Numbered from the stretch's first letter, positions 26,370 through 36,162 are shown. The stretch: 64,000 bases of DNA from an uncultured Oscillospiraceae bacterium (GCA_950075865.1 CATMVA010000011.1:24745-88744); one strand, 5' to 3'. Program-made: numbers and translations. The notes: generated from the sequence alone by a model not told the origin.

Positions 26370-26924
26370 TTACCCCAGGGGATTTCCCTGGGCGTCGAAA
26401 AGGGGCAGCTTCTCCAGGAAGATGATGTCCTTCCGCGCCGCGGCGTCCCCCTCGGCCAGGATGGCCATACGGCCCGCCACAATGCCGCCGGCCTGTTCCA
26501 CCAGGCTCTCCACCGCCTTCAGGGAGCCGCCTGTGGAGATCACGTCGTCCAGGATCAAGATCCGCTTGCCCTTCAGCCTGGCGGCATCGGTGCCGTCCAT
26601 GTAGAGCTTCTGCTCCCCCTCGGTGGTAATGGAGTGGTCCACCGCCTCAAAGACGCCGTTCATGTAGGCTTTTTTCTTTTTGCGGACCAGGAAGTACTCG
26701 TTCCGGCCGCTCTGCCGGGCCATCTCGTGGATCAGGGGGATGGCCTTGGCCTCGGGGGCCACCATGTAGTCAAATGCGGGGGCCTTTTTCAGCAGCTCGG
26801 CGGCGCAGGCACAGGTGAGCTCCACATCCCCGAAGATCACAAAAGCGGCGATGGTCAGGGAGTCGGTCAGGGGGCACAGAGGCAGCCGGCGCTTCAGTCC
26901 GGCCACCTGGATCTCATAGGTCAT
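26370..26924 (-). CDS. Purine phosphoribosyltransferase family protein
   Basis: 184 residues with the type I PRTase PRPP-binding loop ILILDDVISTGGS and a Pro/Glu-rich VAPEAKAIPLIHEMA segment that recalls adenine phosphoribosyltransferase. It would convert a purine base and PRPP to a nucleotide. It lies divergently from a guanine-riboswitch NCS2 permease, which fits purine salvage. Substrate (adenine, xanthine or other) is not settled. Start ATG 26924 follows AAGGAGC. Confidence 0.8.
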   Translation of the reverse strand: MTYEIQVAGLKRRLPLCPLTDSLTIAAFVIFGDVELTCACAAELLKKAPAFDYMVAPEAKAIPLIHEMARQSGRNEYFLVRKKKKAYMNGVFEAVDHSITTEGEQKLYMDGTDAARLKGKRILILDDVISTGGSLKAVESLVEQAGGIVAGRMAILAEGDAAARKDIIFLEKLPLFDAQGNPLG

Positions 26925-27051
26925 GGTACATCGCTCCTTCTTTTTGTTTAATTTTATTATACTCCACCCTTTTCCTCCTGTCAATTTTGAGCAAGCATAC
27001 GGTAGTATTTTGTCGGAATGTGTGATACTATCATGGTGTCAACTCCATATT

Positions 27052-27116
27052 TTCGGTATAATCGAGACGAAATGGGTTTCGAGTTTCTACTGTCGGCCTA
27101 TCTGACAACTACCGGA
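27052..27116 (+). ncRNA. Purine (guanine-type) riboswitch aptamer
   Basis: P1 is formed by CGGTA / TACCG. The conserved TATAATC segment precedes P2 (CGAGAC / GTTTCG, loop GAAATGG), then GTTTCTAC and P3 (TGTCGG / CTGACA, loop CCTAT), ending AACTACCG. The core matches the xpt/pbuG family and the specificity position in ACTA is C, indicating guanine/hypoxanthine rather than adenine. A terminator and an NCS2 permease follow. Confidence 0.9.
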
Positions 27117-27125
27117 CAACATCAA

Positions 27126-27161
27126 ATGCGGGGAATGTGTGTACCCGCATCTTTTGTTTTT
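27126..27161 (+). terminator. Riboswitch expression-platform terminator
   Basis: ATGCGGG / CCCGCAT stem followed by CTTTTGTTTTT, 10 bp after the aptamer. Ligand binding should favour this terminator and switch off the permease. Confidence 0.85.
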
Positions 27162-27221
27162 CCAGCCCCTATCGGTCGTCCGCCGAATATACCGGAAAAA
27201 TAAAAATTCGGAGGGAGATCT

Positions 27222-28664
27222 ATGGAGAAGCTATTCAAGCTCAAGGAAAACGGCACCAATGTCCGCACCGAGATCATGGCAGGCCTGACCACCTTCATGA
27301 CCATGGCCTACATCATCGCGCTCAACCCCAACCTGATCGTGGGCTTCGGCCAGGGCGCTTTCGGCGGCTTCGGCGCCGACGCCACCGCCGCCTGGAACGG
27401 CGTGTTCCTGGCCACCTGTCTGGCCTCGGCCGTGGCCATGTTCTGCATGGCCTTCCTGGCCAACAAGCCCTTCGCCCTGGCCCCCGGCATGGGACTGAAC
27501 TCCTATTTTGCCGTGGTCATTGCTCAGATCGCCGGTGCGGCAGGCTGCTCCTATCTGGCCGGTCTTCAGGCCGGGCTATGCATTATCCTCATTGAGGGCA
27601 TCATCTTTCTGTTCCTCTCCGTCCTCAACGTCCGTGAGAAGCTGGTGGACGCCATTCCTCTGGGCGTGCGTCTGGGCATCGGCCCTGCCATCGGCCTGAT
27701 GCTGATGAACATTGGCTTCGGCTCCAACGCCGGCGTGGGCATGGCCTCTGAGAACTATGTGATGCGGGACTTTTTTGGCGCTTTGGCCGCCAGCACCGCC
27801 AAGGAGGCCCTGGGCGATTACTGGCCCGCTATGGTCCTCACCGTGGTGACCATGTTCATCGGCCTTTTCGCCATCATCATCCTGGCCCACAAGAAGGTCA
27901 AGGGCGCCGTGCTGGGCGGTATGCTCATCGCCTCGGTGGTCTACTGGGCCGGTCAGGCCCTCTTCCTGGGTTCCAACCCCTTCGCCTCCCTGGCCACTGC
28001 CAGTTGGCTGCCCCCTTTCACCGACATGGCTCAGACCACCCTCTTCAAGTTCGACTTCTCCACCCTGCTCTCTCTGGGCTGGTCCACCGTCATTATCCTG
28101 ATCATCACCTTCTGCATCATTGACATGTTCGACACCATTGGCACCGTTATTGCCACTGCCAACCGGGCCAAGATGGTGGACAAGGACGGCAAGATGCCCC
28201 AGATGAAGGAGACCCTGCTGTCCGACGCCGTTGGCACCGTGGTGGGCGCCTGCACCGGCACCTCCACCGTCACCACCTTTGTGGAGTCAGCTTCGGGCGT
28301 GGAGGCGGGCGGCCGCACCGGCCTGACCGCTCTGACCACTGGCATCCTGTTCCTGGCCTGCACCTTCATCGCCCCCATCGCCGCCATTATCCCCGCCCCC
28401 GCCACTTCGGCCGCCCTGATCTATGTGGGCATCCTGATGCTCAGCGGGCTGAAGGGCCTGAACTTCGACGATATGGCCACCGCCGCCCCCGTATTCATCA
28501 TGCTGCTGGCTATGCCCGTCTCGGGCTCCATCGGCCACGGCATCGGCCTGGCCCTCATTTCTTACACCGTCATCAAGGTGTTCACCGGCAAGGCCAAGGA
28601 TGTGTCCGTCCTGACCTACGTTCTCTCCCTGCTGTTCCTGGTGAAGTTCTTCCTGGCCGTGTAA
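27222..28664 (+). CDS. NCS2 family purine permease (AzgA/PbuG type)
   Basis: 480 residues with many transmembrane segments. AzgA-branch hallmarks are present: TEIMAGLTTFMTMAYII near the N-terminus, PGMGLNSYFA, and FVESASGVEAGGRTGLTAL. These proteins import hypoxanthine, guanine or adenine with protons. The upstream guanine-type riboswitch supports guanine/hypoxanthine. GGAGGGAG lies 6 bp before ATG 27222. Confidence 0.93.
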   Translation: MEKLFKLKENGTNVRTEIMAGLTTFMTMAYIIALNPNLIVGFGQGAFGGFGADATAAWNGVFLATCLASAVAMFCMAFLANKPFALAPGMGLNSYFAVVIAQIAGAAGCSYLAGLQAGLCIILIEGIIFLFLSVLNVREKLVDAIPLGVRLGIGPAIGLMLMNIGFGSNAGVGMASENYVMRDFFGALAASTAKEALGDYWPAMVLTVVTMFIGLFAIIILAHKKVKGAVLGGMLIASVVYWAGQALFLGSNPFASLATASWLPPFTDMAQTTLFKFDFSTLLSLGWSTVIILIITFCIIDMFDTIGTVIATANRAKMVDKDGKMPQMKETLLSDAVGTVVGACTGTSTVTTFVESASGVEAGGRTGLTALTTGILFLACTFIAPIAAIIPAPATSAALIYVGILMLSGLKGLNFDDMATAAPVFIMLLAMPVSGSIGHGIGLALISYTVIKVFTGKAKDVSVLTYVLSLLFLVKFFLAV

Positions 28665-28674
28665 AAATCCATCC

Positions 28675-28720
28675 AAAAAAGGAGCTGTCGTCCCCAGCCG
28701 GGGCGGCAGCTCCTTTTTTA
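28675..28720 (+). terminator. Terminator of the purine permease
   Basis: GGAGCTGTCGTCCCC / GGGGCGGCAGCTCC hairpin followed by six T. Confidence 0.9.
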
Positions 28721-28727
28721 CAGCATA

Positions 28728-28770
28728 AAAAGCTCCGCCCGGCATGATGCATGCCGGGCGGAGCTTTTTC
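28728..28770 (-). terminator. Terminator of the small P-loop gene
   Basis: AAAGCTCCGCCCGGCAT / ATGCCGGGCGGAGCTTT stem flanked by T-tracts, 11 bp beyond the minus-strand stop. Confidence 0.88.
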
Positions 28771-28780
28771 ACATGCGTGA

Positions 28781-29194
28781 TCAGAAGTACTTCCGCACTC
28801 CGTCGGAGGCCAGCTCGGCGTCGGCCGAGATGGACAGGGTGAACTTGATGTTGTTGGCCTCGCCAAAGTTGTTGAGCCAGTCCAGGAACTCCTCCAGCCG
28901 GGGACTCTCGGCGTCAGCGCCCACGATCTTGGTGATGCTCTCGATAAACACATGGGTAATGTCGTAGTTGCCGGCGTGGAGACCGCTGATGAAGCCCCGC
29001 ATGACCTCGAAGCTGTTGATGTTATAGTCCTTAGCCTCTACCAGACGGACGGCGTGGGGAATGTCGTAGGTCAGCTTGTTGCTCCGCTCGATGCAAACGA
29101 CGCTGCCGCTCTCGCTCTTCACCGCGGCATGGATGAGGTCGATCATCTGCTTGGTCTTACCGGTACCCTTGACCCCCATGATGACTCTAACCAT
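28781..29194 (-). CDS. Small P-loop ATP-binding protein of unknown function
   Basis: 137 residues beginning with MVRVIMGVKGTGKT, a Walker A motif at the very N-terminus. A hydrophobic DITHVFIES strand may serve as Walker B. It is too short for a full AAA module and no partner domain is visible. ATAAGGAG precedes the start. It stands alone between the purine permease and pgi. Similar short ATP-binding proteins occur in Clostridia without an assigned role. Confidence 0.8.
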   Translation of the reverse strand: MVRVIMGVKGTGKTKQMIDLIHAAVKSESGSVVCIERSNKLTYDIPHAVRLVEAKDYNINSFEVMRGFISGLHAGNYDITHVFIESITKIVGADAESPRLEEFLDWLNNFGEANNIKFTLSISADAELASDGVRKYF

Positions 29195-29310
29195 ATTTGA
29201 TCACTCCTTATGTTTGTTCCCCGGAAGGGGTGCTTTGCTTCTGAATCTATCCTACCATTTTTCCGGAAGAGTTTCAACCGTTTTCGCACAATTCACGGAA
29301 AATTTCAAAT

Positions 29311-30645
29311 TCAGCAGCCCAGCCGCTTCTCCAGCTCAGCCTTCTGCTTCTCATAGCCGGGCTTGCCCAGGAGGGCGTACATGTTATTTTTGTAGGCCTC
29401 CACCCCGGGCTGGTCGAAGGGGTTGACCCCCAACAGGTAGCCAGACACACCGCAGGAATACTCAAAGAAGTAGATGAGCTCGCCCAAGCTCTTCTCATCC
29501 CGGGCATCTACCGAGACCAGAATGTTGGGCACCCCTCCGTCCACATGGGCCAGGGTGACTCCCCGGAGGGCCTGCTCAGCCACAAAGGAGAGCTGCTTGC
29601 CGGAGAGAAAGTTGAGCCCGTCCACATTCTCGGGGTCATCGGGAATACTGATCTTGGTGTGGTTCTTGTCAAAGCGGACCACGGTCTCCACCATCAGCCG
29701 CTCCCCCTGCTGGATATACTGGCCCATGGAGTGAAGGTCGGCGGTAAACTCCACGCTGGCGGGGTAAAGGCCCTTGTTCTCCTTGCCCTCGCTCTCGCCG
29801 AAGAGCTGCTTCCACCACTCGCCGAAGAACCGGAAGGAGGGCTCGTACCCGGCCAGGATCTCGATTTTCTTGCCACTGTCATAGAGGGCGTGGCGTGCGG
29901 CGGCATACTGCCAGGCGGGGTTGTCCATGCCGGGCTTGTGGAGCCGCTCCATCTCCTCCCTGGCACCGGTCATCAGAGCGTCAATGTCAATTCCGGCCAC
30001 GGCGATGGGCAGCAGGCCCACAGCGGTGAGGACACTGTAACGGCCGCCCACATCGTCGGGCACCACGAACTCCTCATAGCCCTCTTTGTCGGCAAGACCC
30101 TTCAGGGCGCCTCGTTTGGCGTCGGTGGTAGCATAGATCCGCTCACGCGCTCCCTCCTTGCCGTAGCGCTCTTCCAGCAACGCCTTGAAAATGCGGAAGG
30201 CCACGGCAGGCTCAGTGGTGGTGCCCGACTTGGAGATCACGTTCACCGAAAAATCCACGTCCTTCACCAGCTCGATGACCTCGCTGAGACCATCGGCGCT
30301 AAGACCGTTGCCGGCAAAGTAAATAGCCGGGTTATCCCCCCGGACCAAGTTATAGTTGTTGGAGGTGACGGTTTCGATAACCGCCCGGGCGCCCAGATAG
30401 CTGCCGCCGATGCCAATGACCACCAGAGCCTTGGAGTCGGAGCGGATCTTGGCAGCCGCCTTTTGGATGCGGGCAAACTCCTTCTTGTCGTAGTTTTCGG
30501 GCAGGTTTACCCAGCCGATGTAGTCACTTCCGGCCCCGGTACCCTCCATCAGATACTCATGAGCCTTCTTCAGCCCGTTTTCCTCCCTGACCCGCCAGCC
30601 CTCGGGCAGGAACTGCGACACATTGGACAAATCCAGATGAAGCAT
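29311..30645 (-). CDS. pgi: Glucose-6-phosphate isomerase
   Basis: 444 residues, the short Firmicute form. Motifs include [30 protein letters not shown] and the C-terminal [14 protein letters not shown]. It interconverts glucose-6-phosphate and fructose-6-phosphate in glycolysis. ATG 30645 follows AGGAGG at 6 bp; the ORF extends upstream to 30681 without a ribosome binding site. Confidence 0.97.
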   Translation of the reverse strand: MLHLDLSNVSQFLPEGWRVREENGLKKAHEYLMEGTGAGSDYIGWVNLPENYDKKEFARIQKAAAKIRSDSKALVVIGIGGSYLGARAVIETVTSNNYNLVRGDNPAIYFAGNGLSADGLSEVIELVKDVDFSVNVISKSGTTTEPAVAFRIFKALLEERYGKEGARERIYATTDAKRGALKGLADKEGYEEFVVPDDVGGRYSVLTAVGLLPIAVAGIDIDALMTGAREEMERLHKPGMDNPAWQYAAARHALYDSGKKIEILAGYEPSFRFFGEWWKQLFGESEGKENKGLYPASVEFTADLHSMGQYIQQGERLMVETVVRFDKNHTKISIPDDPENVDGLNFLSGKQLSFVAEQALRGVTLAHVDGGVPNILVSVDARDEKSLGELIYFFEYSCGVSGYLLGVNPFDQPGVEAYKNNMYALLGKPGYEKQKAELEKRLGC

Positions 30646-30740
30646 GGTGTACCTCCTATGTATACAGCATATTTCGAACAAGCTCAGTATACACCTTTTT
30701 ACCCCAATTGAAAAGTGCTTTCTGGGGAAATTTGCGAAAG

Positions 30741-30776
30741 AAAAAGGGGCCGCCGTGTCCCCACGGCGGCCCCCAT
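30741..30776 (-). terminator. Terminator of the SLH serine hydrolase
   Basis: GGGGCCGCCGTG / CACGGCGGCCCC hairpin, followed on the minus strand by TTTTTC. Confidence 0.88.
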
Positions 30777-30818
30777 ATTCTGTTTTTCTTCCTCGGAAAA
30801 TGTCCTGAGCGGCTGCTC

Positions 30819-32783
30819 TTACAGGTAGAGGAACCGCTGGAGCATCAACGCCGCTTCGGCGCGGGTGGCCTCACCTTGGGGGTCCAGCCTGCCGCCATCC
30901 GTCCCGGTAAGGATGCCCTGAGCCACAGCCCAGTCCATCGCCTCCCGGGCCCAGTCAGAGATCTGGTCCGCATCCCGGAAACTGGCACTGGCACCGTCGG
31001 TGGTCTCCGCCTTGGCGTAGTGGTAAAGCATGACAGCCACCTGCTCCCGGGTCACGTTAACTGCGGGATCCGTGCCGTCGGAGATCCCTTGGGCCACAGC
31101 CCACTTCACCCCGGCGGAATAATCGGTATCCCCGCCGACGATGTCCTGCCCAGCCATCCGGGCCAGAGTGGTCATCATCATTCCACGAGTCAGCTTGCCA
31201 TCGGGGTTAAAGGCGCCCTCGCCAGTACCCTGAAGGATATCCCGGTTGGCCACGAACCGGATGGCACCGGCCGCCCAGTGATCCTCCGCCACATCGTTAA
31301 AGCTGCCGAAGTAGTTGAACACGGCGTCGCTCACCTTCCGGCTGATGCCGGAGGCCAGAGTGCTGCTGTAAGAGGGATAATACCGCCCGTCGTCCTCATA
31401 AACGCCCGAGCCCACGTTCATCTTGTTGGTCAGCACCACCACGATCAGGCCGGTGTCCTTATCCATCCAAGCCTGCGTGCCGGTAAAGCCGTCGTGGCCG
31501 AAGGTGCTGCCCAGCCGGATGTTGTTCGCCTTATCGCCCATCCAGCCCCACCAGAGCTTGAAGCCATACCCCTGATCCTCCTCGGTAAGCTTGGGAGCGG
31601 TAAAGTCCTCCACCACAGCCTCGTCATAGATCCGCACACCGTTATAAATGCCGCCGTTGAGCATCAGCTGGCCCAGCACCGCCACGTCGGAGGCCGTGCT
31701 GAACAGGCCTGCCGCGCCGGACACTCCGCCGCTGGCCATCGCAGTGTTGCCGTCATTGACCTCGCCCCGGAGAGTGTAGTCACGCCAAGCGCCCAGCTCA
31801 CCGGCATCCCGTTTGGTCAGTCCGTCCATGTAGTCCTTCGTGTTGTATGAGAAGCCGGGCAGATTGTCCTCGTCCACCATCGCCATCTCATACATGTTTC
31901 CCCAAGAGGTGGCGGCGCAGTCGTCCGCGGTAAAACCGTTCTCCAAGGGCTTGAAGGTGGTATGGGTCAAGCCCAAGGGCTCGTAGATCTCGGTTTTCAC
32001 ATACTCATCAATGCTCTTGCCCGAGACCGCCTCTACCACGTAGGCCAGCATCCGGAAGCCAATATCGCTGTATGCGTAGTAGCCGCAGTTGTTTTCCTCG
32101 TTTTTGCCGCCGGGATAGGTCAGGGGCAGGGTGCAGTAAAATTCCAGCACGGCCTGCCGGTCATTCTCGAACATCAGGTAGTCGGGCTCCCACTGGGAAA
32201 TGCCCGAGGTGTGGGTCAGCAGCTGGGCCAGAGTCACATTCTCCTTGCCATTCTGGGCAAACTCGGGGATGTACTTGGCCACGGTGTCGTTCACACTCTC
32301 GATCTTGCCCTCGCTGACCAGCTTCATCACCGCCTGAGTGGTGCACAGGACTTTGGTGAGAGAAGCCATGTCAAACAGAGTGTCGGTGGTCATGGGCACG
32401 GGCTTCTCCACCCGCTTGCCGTTGATGGACTCCTCGGACTTTGCCTCGTTCCGGGCGGAGTTGACGGCACGGGCACCCTGCGCCAGCAGAGCATAAGGAC
32501 CCTCCTCCGGGGGATCGGTGAGATAGGCATAACCGTAGGCCTTCTCGGCCAAGATCTTTCCGTCTTTGGCCACCAGCACCACGGCGCCGGGGACCGCACG
32601 GTTGTTGTAGGTCTCCTGAATGTAGGGCTCCACAACAGCGTCAATGGCCGCTTGAAGGCCCTCGTCAATGGCATAGGGGAGATGCCCCTTGGTCTCTTCC
32701 TCTTCAGCAGCAAACGCGGAGATAGGCGCCAGAGAAAGAACCATAACTAGGGAAAGGACAGCACAAACAAACTTTTTTTGCAT
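30819..32783 (-). CDS. SLH-anchored serine hydrolase (beta-lactamase/penicillin-binding class C fold)
   Basis: 654 residues. A Sec signal peptide ends near SAFAAEEE. The catalytic domain (about residues 40-490) has SLTK as the SxxK nucleophile, YSD in place of YxN, and HDGFTG as the KTG-equivalent, as in the esterase/D-aminopeptidase branch. Three S-layer homology repeats occupy the last 170 residues (for example [23 protein letters not shown], then [14 protein letters not shown]). It should be displayed on the cell surface. The substrate (peptidoglycan peptide, ester or beta-lactam) is unknown. Confidence 0.9.
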   Translation of the reverse strand: MQKKFVCAVLSLVMVLSLAPISAFAAEEEETKGHLPYAIDEGLQAAIDAVVEPYIQETYNNRAVPGAVVLVAKDGKILAEKAYGYAYLTDPPEEGPYALLAQGARAVNSARNEAKSEESINGKRVEKPVPMTTDTLFDMASLTKVLCTTQAVMKLVSEGKIESVNDTVAKYIPEFAQNGKENVTLAQLLTHTSGISQWEPDYLMFENDRQAVLEFYCTLPLTYPGGKNEENNCGYYAYSDIGFRMLAYVVEAVSGKSIDEYVKTEIYEPLGLTHTTFKPLENGFTADDCAATSWGNMYEMAMVDEDNLPGFSYNTKDYMDGLTKRDAGELGAWRDYTLRGEVNDGNTAMASGGVSGAAGLFSTASDVAVLGQLMLNGGIYNGVRIYDEAVVEDFTAPKLTEEDQGYGFKLWWGWMGDKANNIRLGSTFGHDGFTGTQAWMDKDTGLIVVVLTNKMNVGSGVYEDDGRYYPSYSSTLASGISRKVSDAVFNYFGSFNDVAEDHWAAGAIRFVANRDILQGTGEGAFNPDGKLTRGMMMTTLARMAGQDIVGGDTDYSAGVKWAVAQGISDGTDPAVNVTREQVAVMLYHYAKAETTDGASASFRDADQISDWAREAMDWAVAQGILTGTDGGRLDPQGEATRAEAALMLQRFLYL

Positions 32784-33244
32784 AATACGATCTCATTCCT
32801 TTCTGATATGAGTAGATGTGGGGCATTCCGGTCCCTTGCGCTGGGAAACGATCTCCAGTTATGCCATTGATTACCTCCTCTCCGGTGTCTCCTGTAGGTG
32901 CAAAATTGCCATATTTGGCGGGAAGCAGTTGCCTTAACGCGCAAAATATAATATATTGTATATTGGTATGATCATTATACTCCTCCCCTTTCCGGAAAAA
33001 GTCAAGCAAGAATGATATATCTGACAAAAAAATAAGGGCCGATCGATTCAGCATGATGTCAAAATGCCAAAAAACTATTCTGGATTTTTATTTCGCTACC
33101 AGATACCTTCGTAGACTGCTGTGCTTGTACAACTTGAATACAACAGCAGAAAACATAAAGGAGCGTCCCGTTTCCCGGGACGCTCCTTTGCCCTATCTTT
33201 ACCGCGGTTCAAGAAAGCTTTTCCTTACGGGGCATGCGGAAGGG
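32784..33244. other. Intergenic region with a long leader before the serine hydrolase gene
   Basis: About 460 bp without a credible gene. On the minus strand there is a TTGACT and a TATAAT near 32975-33005, but 20 bp apart, then about 180 nt of leader containing GCCAAATATGGC and GGAGAGGAGG. No known riboswitch class was recognised. The stretch 33196-33244 shows nothing. Confidence 0.5.
33160..33195 (-). terminator. Hairpin downstream of the carbohydrate-binding lipoprotein gene
   Basis: AAAGGAGCGTCCCG / CGGGACGCTCCTTT perfect inverted repeat, about 50 bp beyond the stop of the minus-strand gene, with T-rich flanks on both sides. Confidence 0.8.
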
Positions 33245-35215
33245 CTATATTGATTCAGGCTGGGCTTCTGGGGCAAAATCTATCACCCCGGAGAAGTTGT
33301 TCGCCTGCTCAGCAAGGGTAAAATTGGTCTCCCCGTCTCCGGAGATCTCTTCCCCGCCGAAACCGTCGGGGCCGGGGCGGCCCATTTTATCGGGATCGAA
33401 GTCTGCGGGAGGCTCCATGCCGTCGGGGCGCTCTCCCTTCCCTTGGCTTGGGTCGAAGCCCTCGGGGGGCTGGCCGTCCCCGCCGGGCCGGCCCTCGGGG
33501 GACTCCCCCTTTCCTTGGCCGGGGTCAAAGCCCTCGGGGGGCTCCATACCGTCGGGGCGGCCGTCGCCAAAGCCGCCGAAGCCGGGCCGGCCGGTGTTCT
33601 CCCAAGTGCCGTTCCAGCACTGCTGGCGGGCCTCCGGGGTAAAGCCGGTAACGGTGGCCGGATCATAGACTCCGGCAATCTCTGTCCCGGTGACATCGCC
33701 TCCCACATAGAGGAGATAACTCTCCCCCTGCTTCAATCCCGGCGAGGAGAGGATGGCCCCCCGGTACTGCCGGGCTTGGCTCCCCGCCACCTCGTCCTTG
33801 TCCGGGTCGAAGGCAAAGACCACATTGCCCGAACTGTCGGTGAGGATGATGGCCTCGTCCGAGCTCTGGTAGGAGGCAAACTGGAGGTTCATGACCGCTT
33901 GAGCCGACGGGGTCCCGTCATCGGCCTCAGCCCAGTCCATGGTGGAGCCCAAGGCCACCACCGTGCCCCCGTTGATGAAGGAGCCACAGTCGGAATCCAA
34001 CCCGGCGTCGGCGGCCGGGTTGGCCAGGGAGATGACGGTGCCCCCGTTCACCACCAGGAAGCCGTTGGAGTCCACCCCATCCCCCTCGCTGCCCAGGCCG
34101 GCCAGGATGTGGGTGTTTCCGCCGTTGAAGGTGACCACCGACACCCCGTCCTCGTTGACGTTGATGCCGTCATCCTGGGAGAAAATGTTCACGTTGCCCC
34201 CGTTCAGGGTCAGGTGTAGCTCGGTGTCCAGCCCCTCGAAGCCCGAGGTGATGTTGAGCACCCCGGTGCCCCCGGCTCCGCCGTCCACGTTCATGGTCAC
34301 ATAGGAGTAGAAGGCGGCGTCGGTCTTCCGCATCTTCTTCTGGGTGATCCCGTCCTTCTTATACTCGGTCTTCAGCATCCGGTACACGTTGGTGCCGGTA
34401 AAGTCATTCACCGTGCCGTCCAGAATGACCACATTGGCCCCGGCACCCGAGGTATCCACCGCGGCGGAGTATTCCTCCCGGTCCTCCCAGGTGTTGTCAC
34501 ACTCATAAACGCTGTAAAACACCAGAGCGGGGGCCACAGTGCAGGTCACATTCACCCCGTTCAGCTCCAAGGTCACCTTGGCGTTGGGGTCGGCAAAGGT
34601 GTCGTCCTGATCCCCCAAGTCGATCCAGATCTGGCCGTGCCACTCCCCCTCCAACCGGTAGGTCCCCGGCTGGGTGATGTGGAGGACGGCGTTCTGGTAG
34701 GCCTCCTCCGATGTGTGCATCATCTGGCTGGGGAAGCTGTTTCCTCCCATGCCGGCAGGCAGGGTGGCGAAAATATAATTTTCGTAATCCTGGGCCGTAT
34801 AGTAATAGGCCCACTCCCTGTCCCCATCATAGTTGATGAGCTGGAACTCCTCTTGAGGCAGCTCGGGGTAGTAGTAAATATCATGGGCGATATAGACCGC
34901 ATCCTCCCCCGAGGGCTTGGTGCCGGTGTAGTACTCGGCGGGGGCGCTCTTCACCTCGTCGTGGACCGTGGAGGGGTCCACGTTCCAAGCGTAGTCGTAT
35001 TCGGGTACCCCTTCCCCGTCCAGAGCGGCCGAATGGCTCCAGGTGCCGTTGGCGTTTTCAGCCGAGCTGAGGGTGATGACCCGGGCCGCCCCGCTGTCCG
35101 TCCCGGCGCTGTCCGGTTTCTGGGTAGGGTCCGGGGTGGGTGTGGTGCCCTGTGTCCCGCAGCCGGCCAGCAGGGCCAGGGCCAGCAGGCCGGAGAGTAC
35201 TTTCATTCGTTTCAT
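33245..35215 (-). CDS. Carbohydrate-binding (Cthe_2159/DUF4353-like) beta-helix lipoprotein
   Basis: 656 residues. Lipoprotein signal with lipobox ALLAGC. The central region (about 190-470) has repeated asparagine-ladder turns such as LTLNGGNVNIFSQDDGINVNEDG and GGNTHILAGLGSEGDGVDSNG, as in the calcium-dependent, pectin-binding beta-helix family. The C-terminal 100 residues are a low-complexity Pro/Gly/Asp tail with imperfect repeats of PPEGFDPGQGKGE. It probably binds polysaccharide at the cell surface. Confidence 0.8.
   Translation of the reverse strand: MKRMKVLSGLLALALLAGCGTQGTTPTPDPTQKPDSAGTDSGAARVITLSSAENANGTWSHSAALDGEGVPEYDYAWNVDPSTVHDEVKSAPAEYYTGTKPSGEDAVYIAHDIYYYPELPQEEFQLINYDGDREWAYYYTAQDYENYIFATLPAGMGGNSFPSQMMHTSEEAYQNAVLHITQPGTYRLEGEWHGQIWIDLGDQDDTFADPNAKVTLELNGVNVTCTVAPALVFYSVYECDNTWEDREEYSAAVDTSGAGANVVILDGTVNDFTGTNVYRMLKTEYKKDGITQKKMRKTDAAFYSYVTMNVDGGAGGTGVLNITSGFEGLDTELHLTLNGGNVNIFSQDDGINVNEDGVSVVTFNGGNTHILAGLGSEGDGVDSNGFLVVNGGTVISLANPAADAGLDSDCGSFINGGTVVALGSTMDWAEADDGTPSAQAVMNLQFASYQSSDEAIILTDSSGNVVFAFDPDKDEVAGSQARQYRGAILSSPGLKQGESYLLYVGGDVTGTEIAGVYDPATVTGFTPEARQQCWNGTWENTGRPGFGGFGDGRPDGMEPPEGFDPGQGKGESPEGRPGGDGQPPEGFDPSQGKGERPDGMEPPADFDPDKMGRPGPDGFGGEEISGDGETNFTLAEQANNFSGVIDFAPEAQPESI
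33400..33570 (-). repeat. Tandem coding repeat in the P/G-rich tail
   Basis: Two adjacent units of about 78 bp encode near-identical blocks of the form MEPPEGFDPGQGKGE..P and QPPEGFDPSQGKGERPDG. Such tracts can change copy number by slippage. Confidence 0.7.
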
Positions 35216-35355
35216 GGTGGATCCCGTCCTTTCGGATGTTCTGTCTGACGGCGCTCATTATAAATGGTAAACGCAGGCAAAGGTTGAAGAAATTCCAAAC
35301 ATCCTTTGAAAAAACCGCGAACATTTTCTGTCTCCCCGCTTGTTTCTATCAGGAA

Positions 35356-35385
35356 AAGGGCCTGCCGTTTCCGGCAGGCCCTTTC
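35356..35385. terminator. Terminator after the XRE regulator
   Basis: AAAGGGCCTGCCG / CGGCAGGCCCTTT, perfect 13-bp stem with TTTC loop, directly beyond the stop of the minus-strand XRE gene. Confidence 0.85.
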
Positions 35386-35389
35386 TGCT

Positions 35390-36055
35390 TCAATTTGAAG
35401 TCTCCTTCCCCTTTTTGTAGAGCCAGAAGGTCAGCACCCCTCCAGCAATGGCGGTGAGTATGCCAACTATCAAAATAATGGTGGCGATGGTCACAAAGAC
35501 CTGGCCCATGTCACTGAGCACTGTGACTCCGCCAAGGGAAGAGCTCCCGAAAAGCTCCCCCGCCACCTCAGGGGGCAGGTCGATGGGGTCCGCCGAAAAG
35601 CCCCAGCCGCTTCCGAGGCCAAACATATCGTTGACCGCCACCCGGAACATCCGGTCAAAGGCGAACCGGGCGATGCCGCCCACCAGGGCGGTGCCCAGGC
35701 CTCCCAGGGTCACATACACCCCAAAGAGCCAGCTGTTCCGTTTGACCGCCCGGCCCAAATGCCCCCACAGGCCAGGGGCCTCCCCGCCGCTCCCGGCTGT
35801 TTCCCCGGGCGGGGTCTGGGGCGGCAGCTCGTTTCCCGGCGTGGCCTGCTCCGGGGGCTTCTCCCCGCTGAGGAGCTGGTCGGTGGTGATGCCGAAAGCC
35901 CCGGCCAGGGCCTTCAGCTTGGTGACCTCGGGGGTGGCCTCGTCCAGCTCCCACTTGCTCACCGCCTGGCGGGACACCCCCACCAGCTCGGCCAGGGCCT
36001 CCTGAGAGAGCCCGGCGCGTCGGCGGTAATATTGAATGGTTTCGCCCAATGTCAT
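35390..36055 (-). CDS. XRE-family regulator with C-terminal membrane segments
   Basis: 221 residues. N-terminal XRE helix-turn-helix (LSQEALAELVGVSRQAVSKWE), a Pro/Gly-rich linker, and two transmembrane segments, one near residues 110-130 and one ending in WLYKKGKE. DNA-binding proteins of this build are probably membrane-tethered one-component regulators. AGAAGGAGG precedes ATG 36055. An inverted-repeat-rich stretch upstream may be its operator. Confidence 0.88.
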   Translation of the reverse strand: MTLGETIQYYRRRAGLSQEALAELVGVSRQAVSKWELDEATPEVTKLKALAGAFGITTDQLLSGEKPPEQATPGNELPPQTPPGETAGSGGEAPGLWGHLGRAVKRNSWLFGVYVTLGGLGTALVGGIARFAFDRMFRVAVNDMFGLGSGWGFSADPIDLPPEVAGELFGSSSLGGVTVLSDMGQVFVTIATIILIVGILTAIAGGVLTFWLYKKGKETSN

Positions 36056-36110
36056 AATGGTTCCTCCTTCTGTTTTTCGGTTTCCCGTAAAAACAGCCTA
36101 CCAAAAACCC

Positions 36111-36158
36111 GGTTGCGGCGCCACCAACCAGGGCTGGAACTTCGGCAACCAGTGGTTG
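36111..36158. promoter_or_regulatory. Inverted-repeat cluster between XRE and UPF0210 genes
   Basis: GGTTG...CAACC (36111-36129) and palindrome CAACCA-G-TGGTTG (36146-36158). It may be an operator for the XRE protein or a terminator for the UPF0210 gene; a weak GGGTTTTT tract follows on the minus strand. Confidence 0.4.
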
Positions 36159-36162
36159 CGGA

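Noticed and set aside
27018..27203. Short frames overlapping the riboswitch
   Set aside because: They cover the aptamer and terminator, have no ribosome binding site and would disrupt the RNA reading.
32972..33005. TTGACT and TATAAT upstream of the serine hydrolase as a sigma-A promoter
   Set aside because: The spacer is 20 bp, too long for an ordinary promoter, and no MerR-type palindrome is centred in it.
33400..33570. Tandem repeats as a CRISPR array
   Set aside because: They are in frame inside a coding region, adjacent without unique spacers, and encode Pro/Gly-rich protein repeats.
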